Source: Ideonella sp. (GTDB taxonomy: Bacteria > Pseudomonadota > Gammaproteobacteria > Burkholderiales > Burkholderiaceae_C). Taken from it: a stretch of DNA of 64,000 bases. Position numbers and translations under genes: made by a program. Position 1 is the stretch's first letter; each line of letters opens with the position of its first letter. The DNA is taken from positions 434,001 through 498,000 of the forward strand of contig JABTUY010000003.1 in the NCBI GenBank assembly GCA_015075165.1, written 5' to 3'. Below, in pieces: positions 43,856 through 52,527 of this stretch. The notes under the pieces were generated by a model, which made no database searches, was not told the DNA's origin, and worked only from the letters and a program-made list of their open reading frames with translations.

Positions 43856-45439
43856 TCACTGCGCCGCGCCGGCACCCGGCGTCGGCGTGAACAGGTACGG
43901 GAACTTCGGCAGCAGCGGCACCACCGCGTTGTCGACCGCATCGTGCAGCTTCAGCGCCGTGCCACCCAGCGGCACCGACGCCGGCTTGCAGGCGCTGCTC
44001 AGGCCGAGCGCGTCGTTGAGGCCGAGCGCGTTGTTGTCGCCGTTGAGCACGCACAGGCCACCGGCCACCGCAGCGAGCGAGATGTCGACCACATCGTCCT
44101 TCGGGCGGCGGCCGTTCGGGTAGCCCGCGGCATCACCACCGGCCAGGCCGAGCCGGTTCTGGCTCGCTTCGGGCGTCGGTGGCGTGCTGGTGTTCAACCG
44201 CATCATCTCCGAGCCACCACCGCCGGCCGGCCGGTTGACGCCGGCAATGCCGGTGAGAAACACGTTCAGCAGGTCGGTGCGAGGGAAGTTGATCGGCGCG
44301 ATCTTGCCCATTGCGCTGCCACCGAACGCCGGATCCTTGTCGAGCGCGATCTCGAGCAATCGCGGCAACGTGGGGTTGGTCACGTAGTCGAGGAACTGGG
44401 CGTCGTCCTTGGGCTTGCTGCCGTTGAAGCGGTCCTTGTCGGGCAGGCCGATCACCACCTCGTTGACCAGCGGCATCGCCAGCCGCGACACCTGCACCCA
44501 CGCGCCACCGGTGAACTCGGTGCTCTGGTGGCCCTTGCGCGGCGTGGGGTCGCGCAGCGCGCCCTGACGCAGGCTGGCCGTGGTCCAGCCGCCGATCACC
44601 GGGTCGCTGCCCTGCGTGAGACAGCTCTTGTGCACCTCCATCGCCAGCGTGGTGATGTTGGCATCGTCGATGATGTTCGGTGCCGCATTGATCAGGTTCG
44701 GGTCGGTGATGACTGCCACCGGTGCATTGACGAGGTCGAAGATCGTGCCGAGGTTGACCGCGAAGGCCTCCTTACGCTGGCCGACGAACAGCTTCGCCGG
44801 CTGGCCGCAGCCGGGGATGTTCACCGTGTAGACGTGCTGATCGGCATAGGCCGCGTAGTCGGGGATCGTCTTCGTGCCGATGTTGTCCACCGGCTTGTCG
44901 AACGTGGCGCTGCCGCCCTGCACGTTGGTGATCGACGCACGCTGGCCGCTGCGACGATCACCGCGCACGATGTCGACCGTGTAGCTCTCGTTCACGTTCA
45001 GCGCCGCGGCCTTCGGGCCACTGACACCGCCCGACTGGATCAGCGGAATCGCCACGCTCTTGCCGCCGATCTGCAGCGGCGTGCTCTTCAGGTTGTTCTT
45101 GAAGCGAAACTGGAACGTGATGTCTTCGCGGTTGTCGCCGTTGTTGTCGACGTGGATCTCGTACAGCGCGTTCGGATCCATCGAGAAGTAGTTGGGCCCG
45201 CCGTACGGTGCTTGCAGCGGCTGGTAGTTGGCGAGCAGCGTCACGTAGCCGGTGCGACCGGGCTCGTAGCTCGAGAACAAATAGAAGTCGGTGCCGTCGA
45301 CCTTGGGTTGCGTCGTGATGTACGGCGCTTCGCGGTGGCTGGATGCATGGGCCGGCGCGAAAGCGCCGCCCGTGACGGCAGCGACCACCGCTGCCGCGAT
45401 CGGCAGCCGGCGCGCGCGGCACAAGGAAGTGGCGATCAT
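43856..45439 (-). CDS. DUF4331 family exported protein
   Basis: Encodes 527 residues from ATG 45439. The signal peptide ends AHA at about residue 32, and the mature protein begins SSHREAP, the typical opening of DUF4331 proteins. It contains a GTDFYLFSSYEPGR segment, a long beta-rich body and a ASFGG-like DPAFGGSAMGKIAPINFPRTDLLNVFLTGI region near the C-terminus. DUF4331 proteins are secreted or periplasmic, of unknown function, and often sit beside small lipoproteins or sigma-factor genes. Here only a lipoprotein gene follows. The 245-base gap upstream holds no gene and no clear promoter. Confidence 0.88.
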   Translation of the reverse strand: MIATSLCRARRLPIAAAVVAAVTGGAFAPAHASSHREAPYITTQPKVDGTDFYLFSSYEPGRTGYVTLLANYQPLQAPYGGPNYFSMDPNALYEIHVDNNGDNREDITFQFRFKNNLKSTPLQIGGKSVAIPLIQSGGVSGPKAAALNVNESYTVDIVRGDRRSGQRASITNVQGGSATFDKPVDNIGTKTIPDYAAYADQHVYTVNIPGCGQPAKLFVGQRKEAFAVNLGTIFDLVNAPVAVITDPNLINAAPNIIDDANITTLAMEVHKSCLTQGSDPVIGGWTTASLRQGALRDPTPRKGHQSTEFTGGAWVQVSRLAMPLVNEVVIGLPDKDRFNGSKPKDDAQFLDYVTNPTLPRLLEIALDKDPAFGGSAMGKIAPINFPRTDLLNVFLTGIAGVNRPAGGGGSEMMRLNTSTPPTPEASQNRLGLAGGDAAGYPNGRRPKDDVVDISLAAVAGGLCVLNGDNNALGLNDALGLSSACKPASVPLGGTALKLHDAVDNAVVPLLPKFPYLFTPTPGAGAAQ

Positions 45440-45684
45440 GGTGTGTCCTCGAAAGCAGGTTGACGTTCTTGCTTCGACGACGCACAAGGCTCCGGCGAAG
45501 CGCCCGACCCGCGAACGCGCGACGCGCGTCGATGAGTCTGGCGCGCTGTTACGCGGCCTGGAGCGGATCGGATGCAGCGCTGCGATATGCGCACGCATCC
45601 ACGAGTGCCGCCGCGGGCGTGTTCGCCGGTGTGGCCGCGGGCCGCGGCTGCATCCCGCCGCGCGCCGCGCCCAGCGCTCCGGCG

Positions 45685-46602
45685 TCAGCCGCCGCGCAAT
45701 GCGGTGCGCAGCTGCTGGCGCACCTCGGGCCGGTCCTTCAACGGATCACTCGGGTTGCGCTGCTGCACCACGTCTTCGAGCCGCAACTGCACCGAGCCGA
45801 GCGCCTTCGGATGGCTGTAGATGTAGAAGCGGTCGTCGCGCACCGCATCGAGCACGAAGCGCGCGACGTCGGCCGCACTCACCTTGCCCGACGACACCGC
45901 CTTGTCGGTCATCGCGCGGCCGAATACCTGGGCACGCGTGGGCTGAGCGCCAGGGTCGGTCAGGTTCTGCGGGCGGTTGCGCTCGCTGTGCGCGATGCCG
46001 GTGGGCACGAAGAACGGGCATAGCACGTGCGCGCGCACCTGTTCGCTGACCAGCGACAGGTCCTGGTACAGCGTCTCGCTCAATGTCACCACGGCGTGCT
46101 TGCTGACGTTGTAGACGCCCATGTTCGGCATGCTCACCAGCCCCGCCATCGATGCGGTATTGATGATGTGGCCTTCGTAGCCGGCGTCGCGTGCCGCTGC
46201 CTGCAGCATCAGCGGCGTGAACACGCGCACGCCGTGCGCCACGCCCATCAGGTTGACGCCGAGCACCCATTCCCAGTCGGCTGCGCTGTGCTCCCAGATC
46301 AGCCCGGCGGCGCCAACCCCCGCGTTGTTGAACACCAGATGCGGCGCGCCGAAGCGCTCGCGCGTCGCGACCGCCAGCGCCTCGACCTCGGCGGCCTTCG
46401 ACACGTCGAGCCGCACCGGCAGCAGCGCTGCGCCCAGAGGCGCCAGCTCGTGCTGCGCGCGCGCCAGCGCATCGGCCTGCACGTCGGCCAGCACCACGTT
46501 CATGCCACGGCCGGCGCACAGGCGGGCCAGTTCGAGCCCGAAGCCCGATGCTGCGCCGGTGATGACCGCGGTGTCGCCGCGGCCGAGATGCTGCTCACTC
46601 AT
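45685..46602 (-). CDS. SDR-family oxidoreductase
   Basis: Encodes 305 residues from ATG 46602 (AAGG site upstream). It is a classical short-chain dehydrogenase: ITGAASGFG cofactor loop, NNAG motif, NTASMAGLVSMPNMGVYNVSKHA with the Ser-Tyr-Lys triad. The C-terminal about 60 residues (KVSAADVARFVLDAVRDDRFYIYSHPKAL and beyond) resemble SDRs linked to fatty-acid or steroid degradation in actinobacteria and proteobacteria. The substrate is unknown. It follows the acyl-CoA dehydrogenase gene by 47 bases and is the last gene of the long catabolic block. Confidence 0.88.
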   Translation of the reverse strand: MSEQHLGRGDTAVITGAASGFGLELARLCAGRGMNVVLADVQADALARAQHELAPLGAALLPVRLDVSKAAEVEALAVATRERFGAPHLVFNNAGVGAAGLIWEHSAADWEWVLGVNLMGVAHGVRVFTPLMLQAAARDAGYEGHIINTASMAGLVSMPNMGVYNVSKHAVVTLSETLYQDLSLVSEQVRAHVLCPFFVPTGIAHSERNRPQNLTDPGAQPTRAQVFGRAMTDKAVSSGKVSAADVARFVLDAVRDDRFYIYSHPKALGSVQLRLEDVVQQRNPSDPLKDRPEVRQQLRTALRGG

Positions 46603-46649
46603 CGTGCTGGCCTTTCGTCGTCGCAGTGCTGCCGCATTGTGCTCGACCT

Positions 46650-48311
46650 TCAGGTGCGCGGCTTCGCGCGCGCGATCAGCGCGTCCAACGGTGCGCCCGC
46701 CGGCAGCAGGCCGAATGCACCGCCGCCGCCAACCTGGTCGCCCAGACGCGACGCGCAGAAGGCATCGAACACCGCCTCGGGCGCATGCTGCTTCAGCAGC
46801 GCCGCCTGCACCGCCAGTGCCACATCGCGCGCCAGGCGGCGCGCGCCGGCTTCGTCGTCGGTACCGTCGACGCGCGAGGGCAGCACGGCGACCAGGCGGT
46901 CGAGCGCGGCGTTGGCCTTCAGTGCCGGCGCCAGCTCCTGCATCAGCGCATCGGCCACCGGGCCGGTGCGCAGTGCGCGCAGCAGGTCGATGCCCATGAT
47001 GTTGCCGGCACCCTCCCAGATCGAGTTGACCGGCATCTCGCGGTAGATGCGCGCCATCGCGCCCTCGCCCTGCTCCTCGACGTAGCCGTTGCCGCCGAGG
47101 CATTCCATCGTCTCCTGCGCGAACAGGCTGCCGCGCTTGCAGATCCAGAACTTTGCGATCGGCGTCAACACGCGGCGCACCAGCGCCTCGCGGCCATCGG
47201 CGTCGCGGCCGTTCTCGCTGGCGTCTAGCGAGCGCGCCAGCCGCAGCGCGAGCGCGGTGGCGGCCTCGCTCTCGAGCGCCAAGTCGGCCAGCACGTTCTT
47301 CATCAGCGGTTGCTCGACCAGGCGCTTGCCGAACGCATGGCGCTGGCTGCAATGGTGCAAGGCCAGCACCAGCGACTGCCGCATCAAGCCGGCGGTGCCG
47401 AGCGCGCAGTCCAGCCGCGTGATCGCGCCCATCGCGAGGATCTGCGGCACGCCGCGGCCTTCGTCGCCGACCCGCCAGGCCGTGCTGCCGTCGAACTCCA
47501 CCTCGGAGCTGGCGTTGGCCTTGTTGCCGAGCTTGTCCTTCAGGCGCTGGATGCGCAGCACGTTGGGTGTGCCGTCGGGCAGCCAGCGCGGCATGAAGTA
47601 GCAGCTGAGCCCGTTGTTGCCTTGCGCCAGCACCAGGAAGGCATCGCACATCGGCGCCGACAGGAACCACTTGTGACCGGTGATGCGCACGCGCGGGCCC
47701 CAGGCGTCCTCGCCGTCGGGCTCGGCGCGGCTGGTGTTGGCGCGCACGTCTGAGCCGCCCTGCTTCTCGGTCATGCCCATGCCGAGCGTGACCGCGCCCT
47801 TGCGATCGAACGGCACGAAGCGCGGGTCGTACCCGGTGCCGGCGATGCGGTTGCGCCAGGCTTCGTACAGCGGCGCATTGGCGCGCAGCGCCGGCGTGAC
47901 GGCATAGCTCATCGACACCGGGCACAGCACCGATGGCTCGGCCTGCGTGTAGACGATGAAGCCCGCTGCGCGCTCGAGGTGCGCACCGGGTCCGCGCGAC
48001 CACGGCGTGCCGTGCAGGCCGTGGCGCAGCGCGCCGCCGAGCAGCACGTGGTAGCTGGGGTGGAACTCCACCTGGTCGATGCGATGGCCGACGCGATCGT
48101 GCGTGTGCAGCACCGGCGTGTACAGGTTGGCCAGCCGCGCGTGCTCGATCGTGGCCGCGCTGCCGGCGAATGCGCCGAGCGTCGACAGCGCGCCGGTGTC
48201 GAGCTGCGGCGCGTTGAAGCGCAGCGCGTCGCGCAGCGCGGTGTCGCTGTCGAACAGGTTGACGTCGCCGAACGGCGTGACCTGGTTGGTGACTTCGTGG
48301 GTCTGACTCAT
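46650..48311 (-). CDS. aidB: AidB-like acyl-CoA dehydrogenase
   Basis: Encodes 553 residues from ATG 48311, matching E. coli AidB (541) rather than normal acyl-CoA dehydrogenases (about 390). The N-terminal NQVTPFGDVNLFDSDTALRDAL block is AidB-specific. The core has GMGMTEKQGGSDVRANT and TGHKWFLSAPMCDAFLVLAQ, then the QETMECLGGNGYVEE and EGAGNIMGIDLLRAL segments that bind FAD. E. coli AidB is a flavoprotein linked to the alkylation response; others act as isovaleryl-CoA dehydrogenases. Its placement among beta-oxidation genes favours a metabolic role here, but this is open. Confidence 0.9.
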   Translation of the reverse strand: MSQTHEVTNQVTPFGDVNLFDSDTALRDALRFNAPQLDTGALSTLGAFAGSAATIEHARLANLYTPVLHTHDRVGHRIDQVEFHPSYHVLLGGALRHGLHGTPWSRGPGAHLERAAGFIVYTQAEPSVLCPVSMSYAVTPALRANAPLYEAWRNRIAGTGYDPRFVPFDRKGAVTLGMGMTEKQGGSDVRANTSRAEPDGEDAWGPRVRITGHKWFLSAPMCDAFLVLAQGNNGLSCYFMPRWLPDGTPNVLRIQRLKDKLGNKANASSEVEFDGSTAWRVGDEGRGVPQILAMGAITRLDCALGTAGLMRQSLVLALHHCSQRHAFGKRLVEQPLMKNVLADLALESEAATALALRLARSLDASENGRDADGREALVRRVLTPIAKFWICKRGSLFAQETMECLGGNGYVEEQGEGAMARIYREMPVNSIWEGAGNIMGIDLLRALRTGPVADALMQELAPALKANAALDRLVAVLPSRVDGTDDEAGARRLARDVALAVQAALLKQHAPEAVFDAFCASRLGDQVGGGGAFGLLPAGAPLDALIARAKPRT

Positions 48312-48700
48312 CGTGCGCTCCTCAACATCTGCACATGCGCAATGCCGTCTTCCAGGTACTCGGCCGATGCGGTGACGAAACCGTGCTGCCGGTAGAACGC
48401 CTGCAGATGCGCCTGCGCGCCGATGCGCACCGCGGCACCAGGCCACACGCCGGCACAGCGGGCCAGCCCTTCGCGCAGCAGCGCATGGCCGATGCCCTGC
48501 CCGCGCCGCGCGGCATCGACCACCACGCGACCAATCGACACCTCGTCGAACTTGATACCCGGATCGAGCATGCGAAGGTAGGCCATCAGCTCACCCGCGG
48601 CATTGCGCCCGAGCAAGTGCCAGGCCGCGCGGTCGGCTCCGTCGGCATCGAGGTAGGGCCCCTGCTCCAGCACGAACACCTTCGAGCGCAGCGCCAGCAT
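48308..48700 (-). CDS. ElaA-type GNAT acetyltransferase, start uncertain
   Basis: From ATG 48700 the protein has 130 residues, MLALRSKVFVLEQGPYLDADG at the start, with the acetyl-CoA-binding RVVVDAARRGQGIGHALL motif and the HGFVTASAEYLEDGIAHVQM end. ElaA-family similarity continues upstream in the same frame (WRRFGELGVDGVYD, to about 48754). That frame has no ATG or GTG before it reaches a TGA at 48773-48775, which is also the stop of the previous gene. Either CTG 48752-48754 is used, or the N-terminus is lost. GNAT proteins of this type acetylate unknown amines. It overlaps aidB by four bases. Confidence 0.8.
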   Translation of the reverse strand: MLALRSKVFVLEQGPYLDADGADRAAWHLLGRNAAGELMAYLRMLDPGIKFDEVSIGRVVVDAARRGQGIGHALLREGLARCAGVWPGAAVRIGAQAHLQAFYRQHGFVTASAEYLEDGIAHVQMLRSAR

Positions 48701-48772
48701 GTCGTAGACCCCGTCGACCCCGAGCTCGCCGAAGCGCCGCCAATCCCAGGCCAGATCCCATGCACGTGCCGC

Positions 48773-49792
48773 TCAGATCAGCCTCACCAGCTGCTTGCCG
48801 AAGTTGCGGCCCTCGAGCAGGCCGATGAACGCCGCGGGGGCGCTCTCGAGCCCCTGTGCGATGGTCTCGCGGTACTTCAGCGTGCCCGCTGCCACGCGCT
48901 GCGCGAGCTCGGCGAGCGCCTGCGGCCACAGCGGCATGTGCTCGCTGACGATGAAGCCCTGCACCTTCATGCGGTTGAGCAGGATCAGCTGCGGCGCCGC
49001 CATCGGGATCGGCACGTCGTTGTAGCCGGCGATCATGCCGCACATCGCGATGCGCGAGAACGCATTGGCATGGCGCATCACGGCGTCGAGGATCGCGCCG
49101 CCGACGTTCTCGAAGTCGCCGTCGATGCCGTTCGGGCACGCACGCTGCAGCGCGGCGGCGATCGCATCGGTGCCATCCAGCGTCTTGTGGTCGATGCAGG
49201 CGTCGAAACCAAGCTCGTCGACGACATAGCCGCACTTGTCGGCGCCGCCCGCGATCCCCACCACGCGGCAGCCGCGCGCCTTGGCCAGTTGCCCGACGAC
49301 GCCACCCACCGCGCCGCTGGCCGCGCTGACGACGATGGTTTCGCCTGCCTTGGCCTCGATGATGTGGTTCAGCCCGACCCATGCCGTCACGCCCGGCATG
49401 CCCACCGCGCCCAGATACGCCGCGATCGGCACGTGCGTGGTGTCGACCTTGCGCAGCGCGCCCGGCTGCGCCGCGGCCACCACCGAGTACTGCTGCCAGC
49501 CGCCCATGCCGACCACAGGATCGCCGGCGCGGAACCCGGAATGGCGCGACTCGACCACCTCGCCGACCGTGCCGCCGATCATCACCGCGTCGAGCGGCTG
49601 CGGCTGCGCGTAGCTCTTGCCATCGCTCATGCGAGCGCGCATGTACGGATCGAGGCTCAGGTAGTGGTGGCGCACCAGCACCTCGCCATCGGCGAGCGCG
49701 GGCAGCGGTACCTGCTCCAGGCGGAAGTTGGTGGCAGTCGGCTTGCCGGTGGGGCGCGACGCGAGCACCAAGCGTTGGTTCATCGTGGCCAT
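48773..49792 (-). CDS. NADP-dependent oxidoreductase, CurA/PTGR family (MDR superfamily)
   Basis: Encodes 339 residues from ATG 49792, with GGAG five bases upstream; ATG 49783 is an alternative. The protein is a zinc-free medium-chain reductase: SLDPYMRARMSD, the VSAASGAVGGVVGQLAKARG cofactor motif and DGDFENVGG are typical of CurA, prostaglandin reductase and leukotriene dehydrogenase-like enzymes. These reduce the double bond of 2-alkenals or enones with NADPH. It could handle enone or enoyl intermediates in this catabolic block. The gene starts three bases beyond the stop of the thioesterase gene. Confidence 0.88.
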   Translation of the reverse strand: MATMNQRLVLASRPTGKPTATNFRLEQVPLPALADGEVLVRHHYLSLDPYMRARMSDGKSYAQPQPLDAVMIGGTVGEVVESRHSGFRAGDPVVGMGGWQQYSVVAAAQPGALRKVDTTHVPIAAYLGAVGMPGVTAWVGLNHIIEAKAGETIVVSAASGAVGGVVGQLAKARGCRVVGIAGGADKCGYVVDELGFDACIDHKTLDGTDAIAAALQRACPNGIDGDFENVGGAILDAVMRHANAFSRIAMCGMIAGYNDVPIPMAAPQLILLNRMKVQGFIVSEHMPLWPQALAELAQRVAAGTLKYRETIAQGLESAPAAFIGLLEGRNFGKQLVRLI

Positions 49793-49794
49793 GA

Positions 49795-50262
49795 TCACTC
49801 CGAAGCAGTGGGGTTTCGGTGCACGGGCTTCGTGCCGACCTTGCGGCTCGGCAGCGCGCGCACGAACTTGAAGGTGCCGGTGGCGTGCGCACACAGCCGG
49901 CCCTCGCCGTCGTACAGCGACGCCTCGCAGAACGCCAGCGTCGCGGTGCGATGCAGCAGCTGGCCGAGCGCGCGCAGCGCGCCTTCGGCCGGCCGCACGA
50001 AGCTCGTCTTCATCTCGATCGTGGCAACGCCGGGCCCCGCGGCGCCGTCGTGGCGGCCGAGACTGCGTGCGGCCTGCGCCATCGCCACATCGAGCATCGT
50101 CATCAACACGCCGCCGTGGGCGACCTCCCATGAGTTGAGATGCGCATCGGTGAGGTCGATGCGCAGCTCGGCCTTGCCGTCGGCCGCGGCGTGCAGCTCG
50201 AGCCCGAGCGCCTCGACGAACGGGATGCGATACGGAAACGACGGAAACGCGCTGCTGGACAC
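49795..50262 (-). CDS. Hotdog-fold thioesterase, PaaI family (first copy)
   Basis: Encodes 155 residues from ATG 50262. The hotdog pattern NSWEVAHGGVLMTMLDVAMAQAAR with its HGG motif is followed by the ATIEMKTSFVRPA strand and a CEASLYDGEGRLCAHATGTFKF end. Proteins of this type hydrolyse acyl-CoA thioesters. A second, distinct hotdog protein lies at 51170-51592. Which acyl-CoA is used is not shown by sequence, but neighbours suggest medium or branched acyl groups from beta-oxidation. Confidence 0.85.
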   Translation of the reverse strand: MSSSAFPSFPYRIPFVEALGLELHAAADGKAELRIDLTDAHLNSWEVAHGGVLMTMLDVAMAQAARSLGRHDGAAGPGVATIEMKTSFVRPAEGALRALGQLLHRTATLAFCEASLYDGEGRLCAHATGTFKFVRALPSRKVGTKPVHRNPTASE

Positions 50263-50301
50263 GATGCCGCGCCCGGCTTCAGTGCACGCCGACGCGGGGG
50301 C

Positions 50302-51090
50302 TCATCCGCCGAGCACGCACGTCACGCCGCCGTCGATTGCCAGGATCTGGCCGGTGATGTGCTTGCCGGCGTCCGACGCGAACAGCAGCACCGCGCCTTT
50401 GAGGTCGTCGTCGTCGCCGAGGCGGCGCAGCGGTGCGTGCGACACCAGCGTGTCGCCCATCGCCTGCAGCGTGCTGCGCGTCATGCGGCTGGGAAAGAAG
50501 CCGGGCGCGATCGCATTCACCGTGACGCCGTGCTCGCCCCACTCGGCGGCCAGCGTGCGCGTGAAGTTCACCACCGCGCCCTTGCTGGTGTTGTAGGCCA
50601 CGGTCTCCATGCCGGGTGGATTGCCGCCGAGGCCGGCGATCGACGCCACGTTGACGATGCGCCCGCGCCGGCGCGGCAGCATGCTCGCCTTGCCGATCGC
50701 CTGACTGAACAGGAAGATGCTGCGCACATTCAGGCTCATCACCTTGTCCCAAGCGTCGAGCGGGTGGTCTTCGGCCGGCGCACCCCACGCGGCACCGGCG
50801 TTGTTGATCAGCACGTCGACCGCGCCGAGCCGCTCGAGCGTTTCGCTGCAGACCTTGCGCACCTGTTCGGGGTCGCTGGCGTCGGCGGCGATCCAGCGCG
50901 CATCGATGCCCTTGGCCTGCAGCTGCGCGGCGGCCTCCTCGAGGTCGCCGGCCTTGCGCGAAGTCAGCATGATCTTCGCGCCCGCTTCGCCCAGCGCCTC
51001 GGCCATCTGCAGGCCCAGGCCGCGTGATCCGCCGGTGACCAGCGCGACGCGGTCACCGAGATCGAACAGCTTCATCACCGGGGTCGACAT
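50302..51090 (-). CDS. SDR-family oxidoreductase, RhlG/FabG-like
   Basis: Encodes 262 residues from ATG 51090, with GAGGAG upstream. The cofactor loop is VTGGSRGLG, then NNAG and NVASIAGLGGNPPGMETVAYNTSKGAV with the Ser-Tyr-Lys triad. It ends LAIDGGVTCVLGG. The length and GGNPPGMETVAYN region match SDRs annotated as RhlG-like or 3-oxoacyl-ACP/CoA reductases. It may serve as a 3-hydroxyacyl-CoA dehydrogenase or reductase in the surrounding pathway. Substrate unproven. Confidence 0.86.
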   Translation of the reverse strand: MSTPVMKLFDLGDRVALVTGGSRGLGLQMAEALGEAGAKIMLTSRKAGDLEEAAAQLQAKGIDARWIAADASDPEQVRKVCSETLERLGAVDVLINNAGAAWGAPAEDHPLDAWDKVMSLNVRSIFLFSQAIGKASMLPRRRGRIVNVASIAGLGGNPPGMETVAYNTSKGAVVNFTRTLAAEWGEHGVTVNAIAPGFFPSRMTRSTLQAMGDTLVSHAPLRRLGDDDDLKGAVLLFASDAGKHITGQILAIDGGVTCVLGG

Positions 51091-51169
51091 GCCAGCTCTC
51101 CTCTTCGCTCGTGTTGCGGTGTCTCGCGGCAGGCGCCTGGCCACGGGCCGCGCGCGTCGCGCACCGCCA

Positions 51170-51592
51170 TCAGGCCTTCGGCGCGGTGACCGCCATCGTC
51201 GCCGAGGCCTTCATCACCAGCGTGCGCTCGTCGCCCACCAGCGTCCACACCTGTGCCTCGGTGAAGCTGATCTGCCGGCCGGGCTTCAGCACCTGGGCCT
51301 CGCACACCAGACGGTCGCCACGCGCCGGCCGCAGCTGGCTGGTCTTCAGCTCGGCGGTCAGCACCCAGTGGCCGGCCGGCGCCAGCGTTTGCGCCGCCGC
51401 GCCCATCGTGTGATCGGCCAGCGTCGCCATCACGCCGGCGTGCACAAGGCCGGTGTGTTGCGTGTGGCGCGGCGTGATGCGCAGTTCGGTCGTCATCGTG
51501 CCTTCGCCGACCGCGGTGGGGGTCACGCCCAGGTCGACCATAAACGGCGCCGCCGCGAAGAACGCGCGTGCCGCGTCGAGATCGATCTTCAT
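51170..51592 (-). CDS. Hotdog-fold thioesterase, PaaI family (second copy)
   Basis: Encodes 140 residues from ATG 51592. The motif GLVHAGVMATLADHTMGAAAQT carries the PaaI-type catalytic Asp region, followed by VLTAELKTSQLRPARGDRLVCEA. It likely cleaves short or aromatic acyl-CoA thioesters, relieving CoA sequestration. It is only weakly similar to the first hotdog protein, so the two are not a recent duplication. It lies 13 bases from the neighbouring dehalogenase-like gene. Confidence 0.87.
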   Translation of the reverse strand: MKIDLDAARAFFAAAPFMVDLGVTPTAVGEGTMTTELRITPRHTQHTGLVHAGVMATLADHTMGAAAQTLAPAGHWVLTAELKTSQLRPARGDRLVCEAQVLKPGRQISFTEAQVWTLVGDERTLVMKASATMAVTAPKA

Positions 51593-51605
51593 CGTGCGGT
51601 GTCCT

Positions 51606-52511
51606 TCATGCCAGCCCGAAGCGCTGCAGTGCGGCGCGTGCGATCGGTGCGCCCCACTCGGGCACGAAGTGGCCGGCTTCGGCCACTTCCAGCGGCGCGG
51701 GGCAGTTGCGGATCACCTGCTGCAGCGCGCGCATCGGCTCCGCGCCGAGCACCGGATCCTGCATGCCGATGGCCATGAACGACTCACCGCTCCATTCGTC
51801 GCGCCAGAACTCGCGCGCACGACGGCTGACGGCGGCGCCCGGCGCATCGTCGCCCTGCGTGCCGGTATCGGGCACGATGTTGGGAAACGCCTTCACAGCG
51901 GCCTTGAAGCGCGCCTCGGGGAACGGCGCGTCGTAGGCAGCGATCTCGTCGGCGCCGAGCTCGGGCTTGCCGCGTGCAAGCAGCCGGCCCACCGGCAGAT
52001 CGCTCTGCGAGTTGGAGTACGCGCGCCACTGACGGAAGCCTTCGGTCACCTGCCCGGTGCCGAGGCCGGTGTTCATCACCAGCAGCCGGGTGAAGCGGCC
52101 GGGCATGTCGTGCGGCAAGGTCAGGCCGAGCACGCCGCCCCAGTCCTGGCACACCAGCGCGATGTTCTTCAGGTCGAACCACTCGACAAAGCGCATCAGC
52201 ATCGCGCGATGCTTGTCGAACGTGTGCCAGGCCGGGTCGTCGGGCTTGTCGGAGCGGCCGAAGCCGATCAGGTCGGGCGCCACCACGCGCAGCCCGGCGT
52301 CGACGAACACCGGGATCATGTGGCGGTAGAGGTAGCACCACGACGGGTTGCCGTGCAGGCACAGCACCGTCACATCGGCGTCGCGCGGGCCCTCGTCGAG
52401 GTAGTGCACGCGCAGGCCCTCGAAGCCGCGCAGGATCGCCACGTCGTGCGGCGGCCACGGAAAGCCCGGCAGGTCGCGAAACCGCTCGTCGGGTGTGCGC
52501 AGCACCTGCAT
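51606..52511 (-). CDS. Haloalkane dehalogenase-like alpha/beta hydrolase
   Basis: Encodes 301 residues from ATG 52511, preceded by GGAGG. The nucleophile elbow is CQDWGG with Asp at 123, followed by Trp124, a halide-binding position. The oxyanion segment is HGNPSWCYLYRHM (HGNPSW at 53-58), and the catalytic His is H281 (GHFVPEWG). These are marks of haloalkane dehalogenases, close to the DhlA/DmmA-type HLD-I group (PDHDVA-like N-terminus, long cap domain). Many annotated members have unknown natural substrates. The setting, between thiolase and thioesterase genes, suggests hydrolysis of an organic acid derivative rather than a proven dehalogenation. Confidence 0.83.
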   Translation of the reverse strand: MQVLRTPDERFRDLPGFPWPPHDVAILRGFEGLRVHYLDEGPRDADVTVLCLHGNPSWCYLYRHMIPVFVDAGLRVVAPDLIGFGRSDKPDDPAWHTFDKHRAMLMRFVEWFDLKNIALVCQDWGGVLGLTLPHDMPGRFTRLLVMNTGLGTGQVTEGFRQWRAYSNSQSDLPVGRLLARGKPELGADEIAAYDAPFPEARFKAAVKAFPNIVPDTGTQGDDAPGAAVSRRAREFWRDEWSGESFMAIGMQDPVLGAEPMRALQQVIRNCPAPLEVAEAGHFVPEWGAPIARAALQRFGLA

Positions 52512-52527
52512 GGCCCGGCCCTCCGGA

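Noticed and set aside
45520-45531. 12-base palindrome CGACGCGCGTCG upstream of DUF4331
   Set aside because: Low-complexity GC sequence where short palindromes are expected by chance; no promoter next to it.
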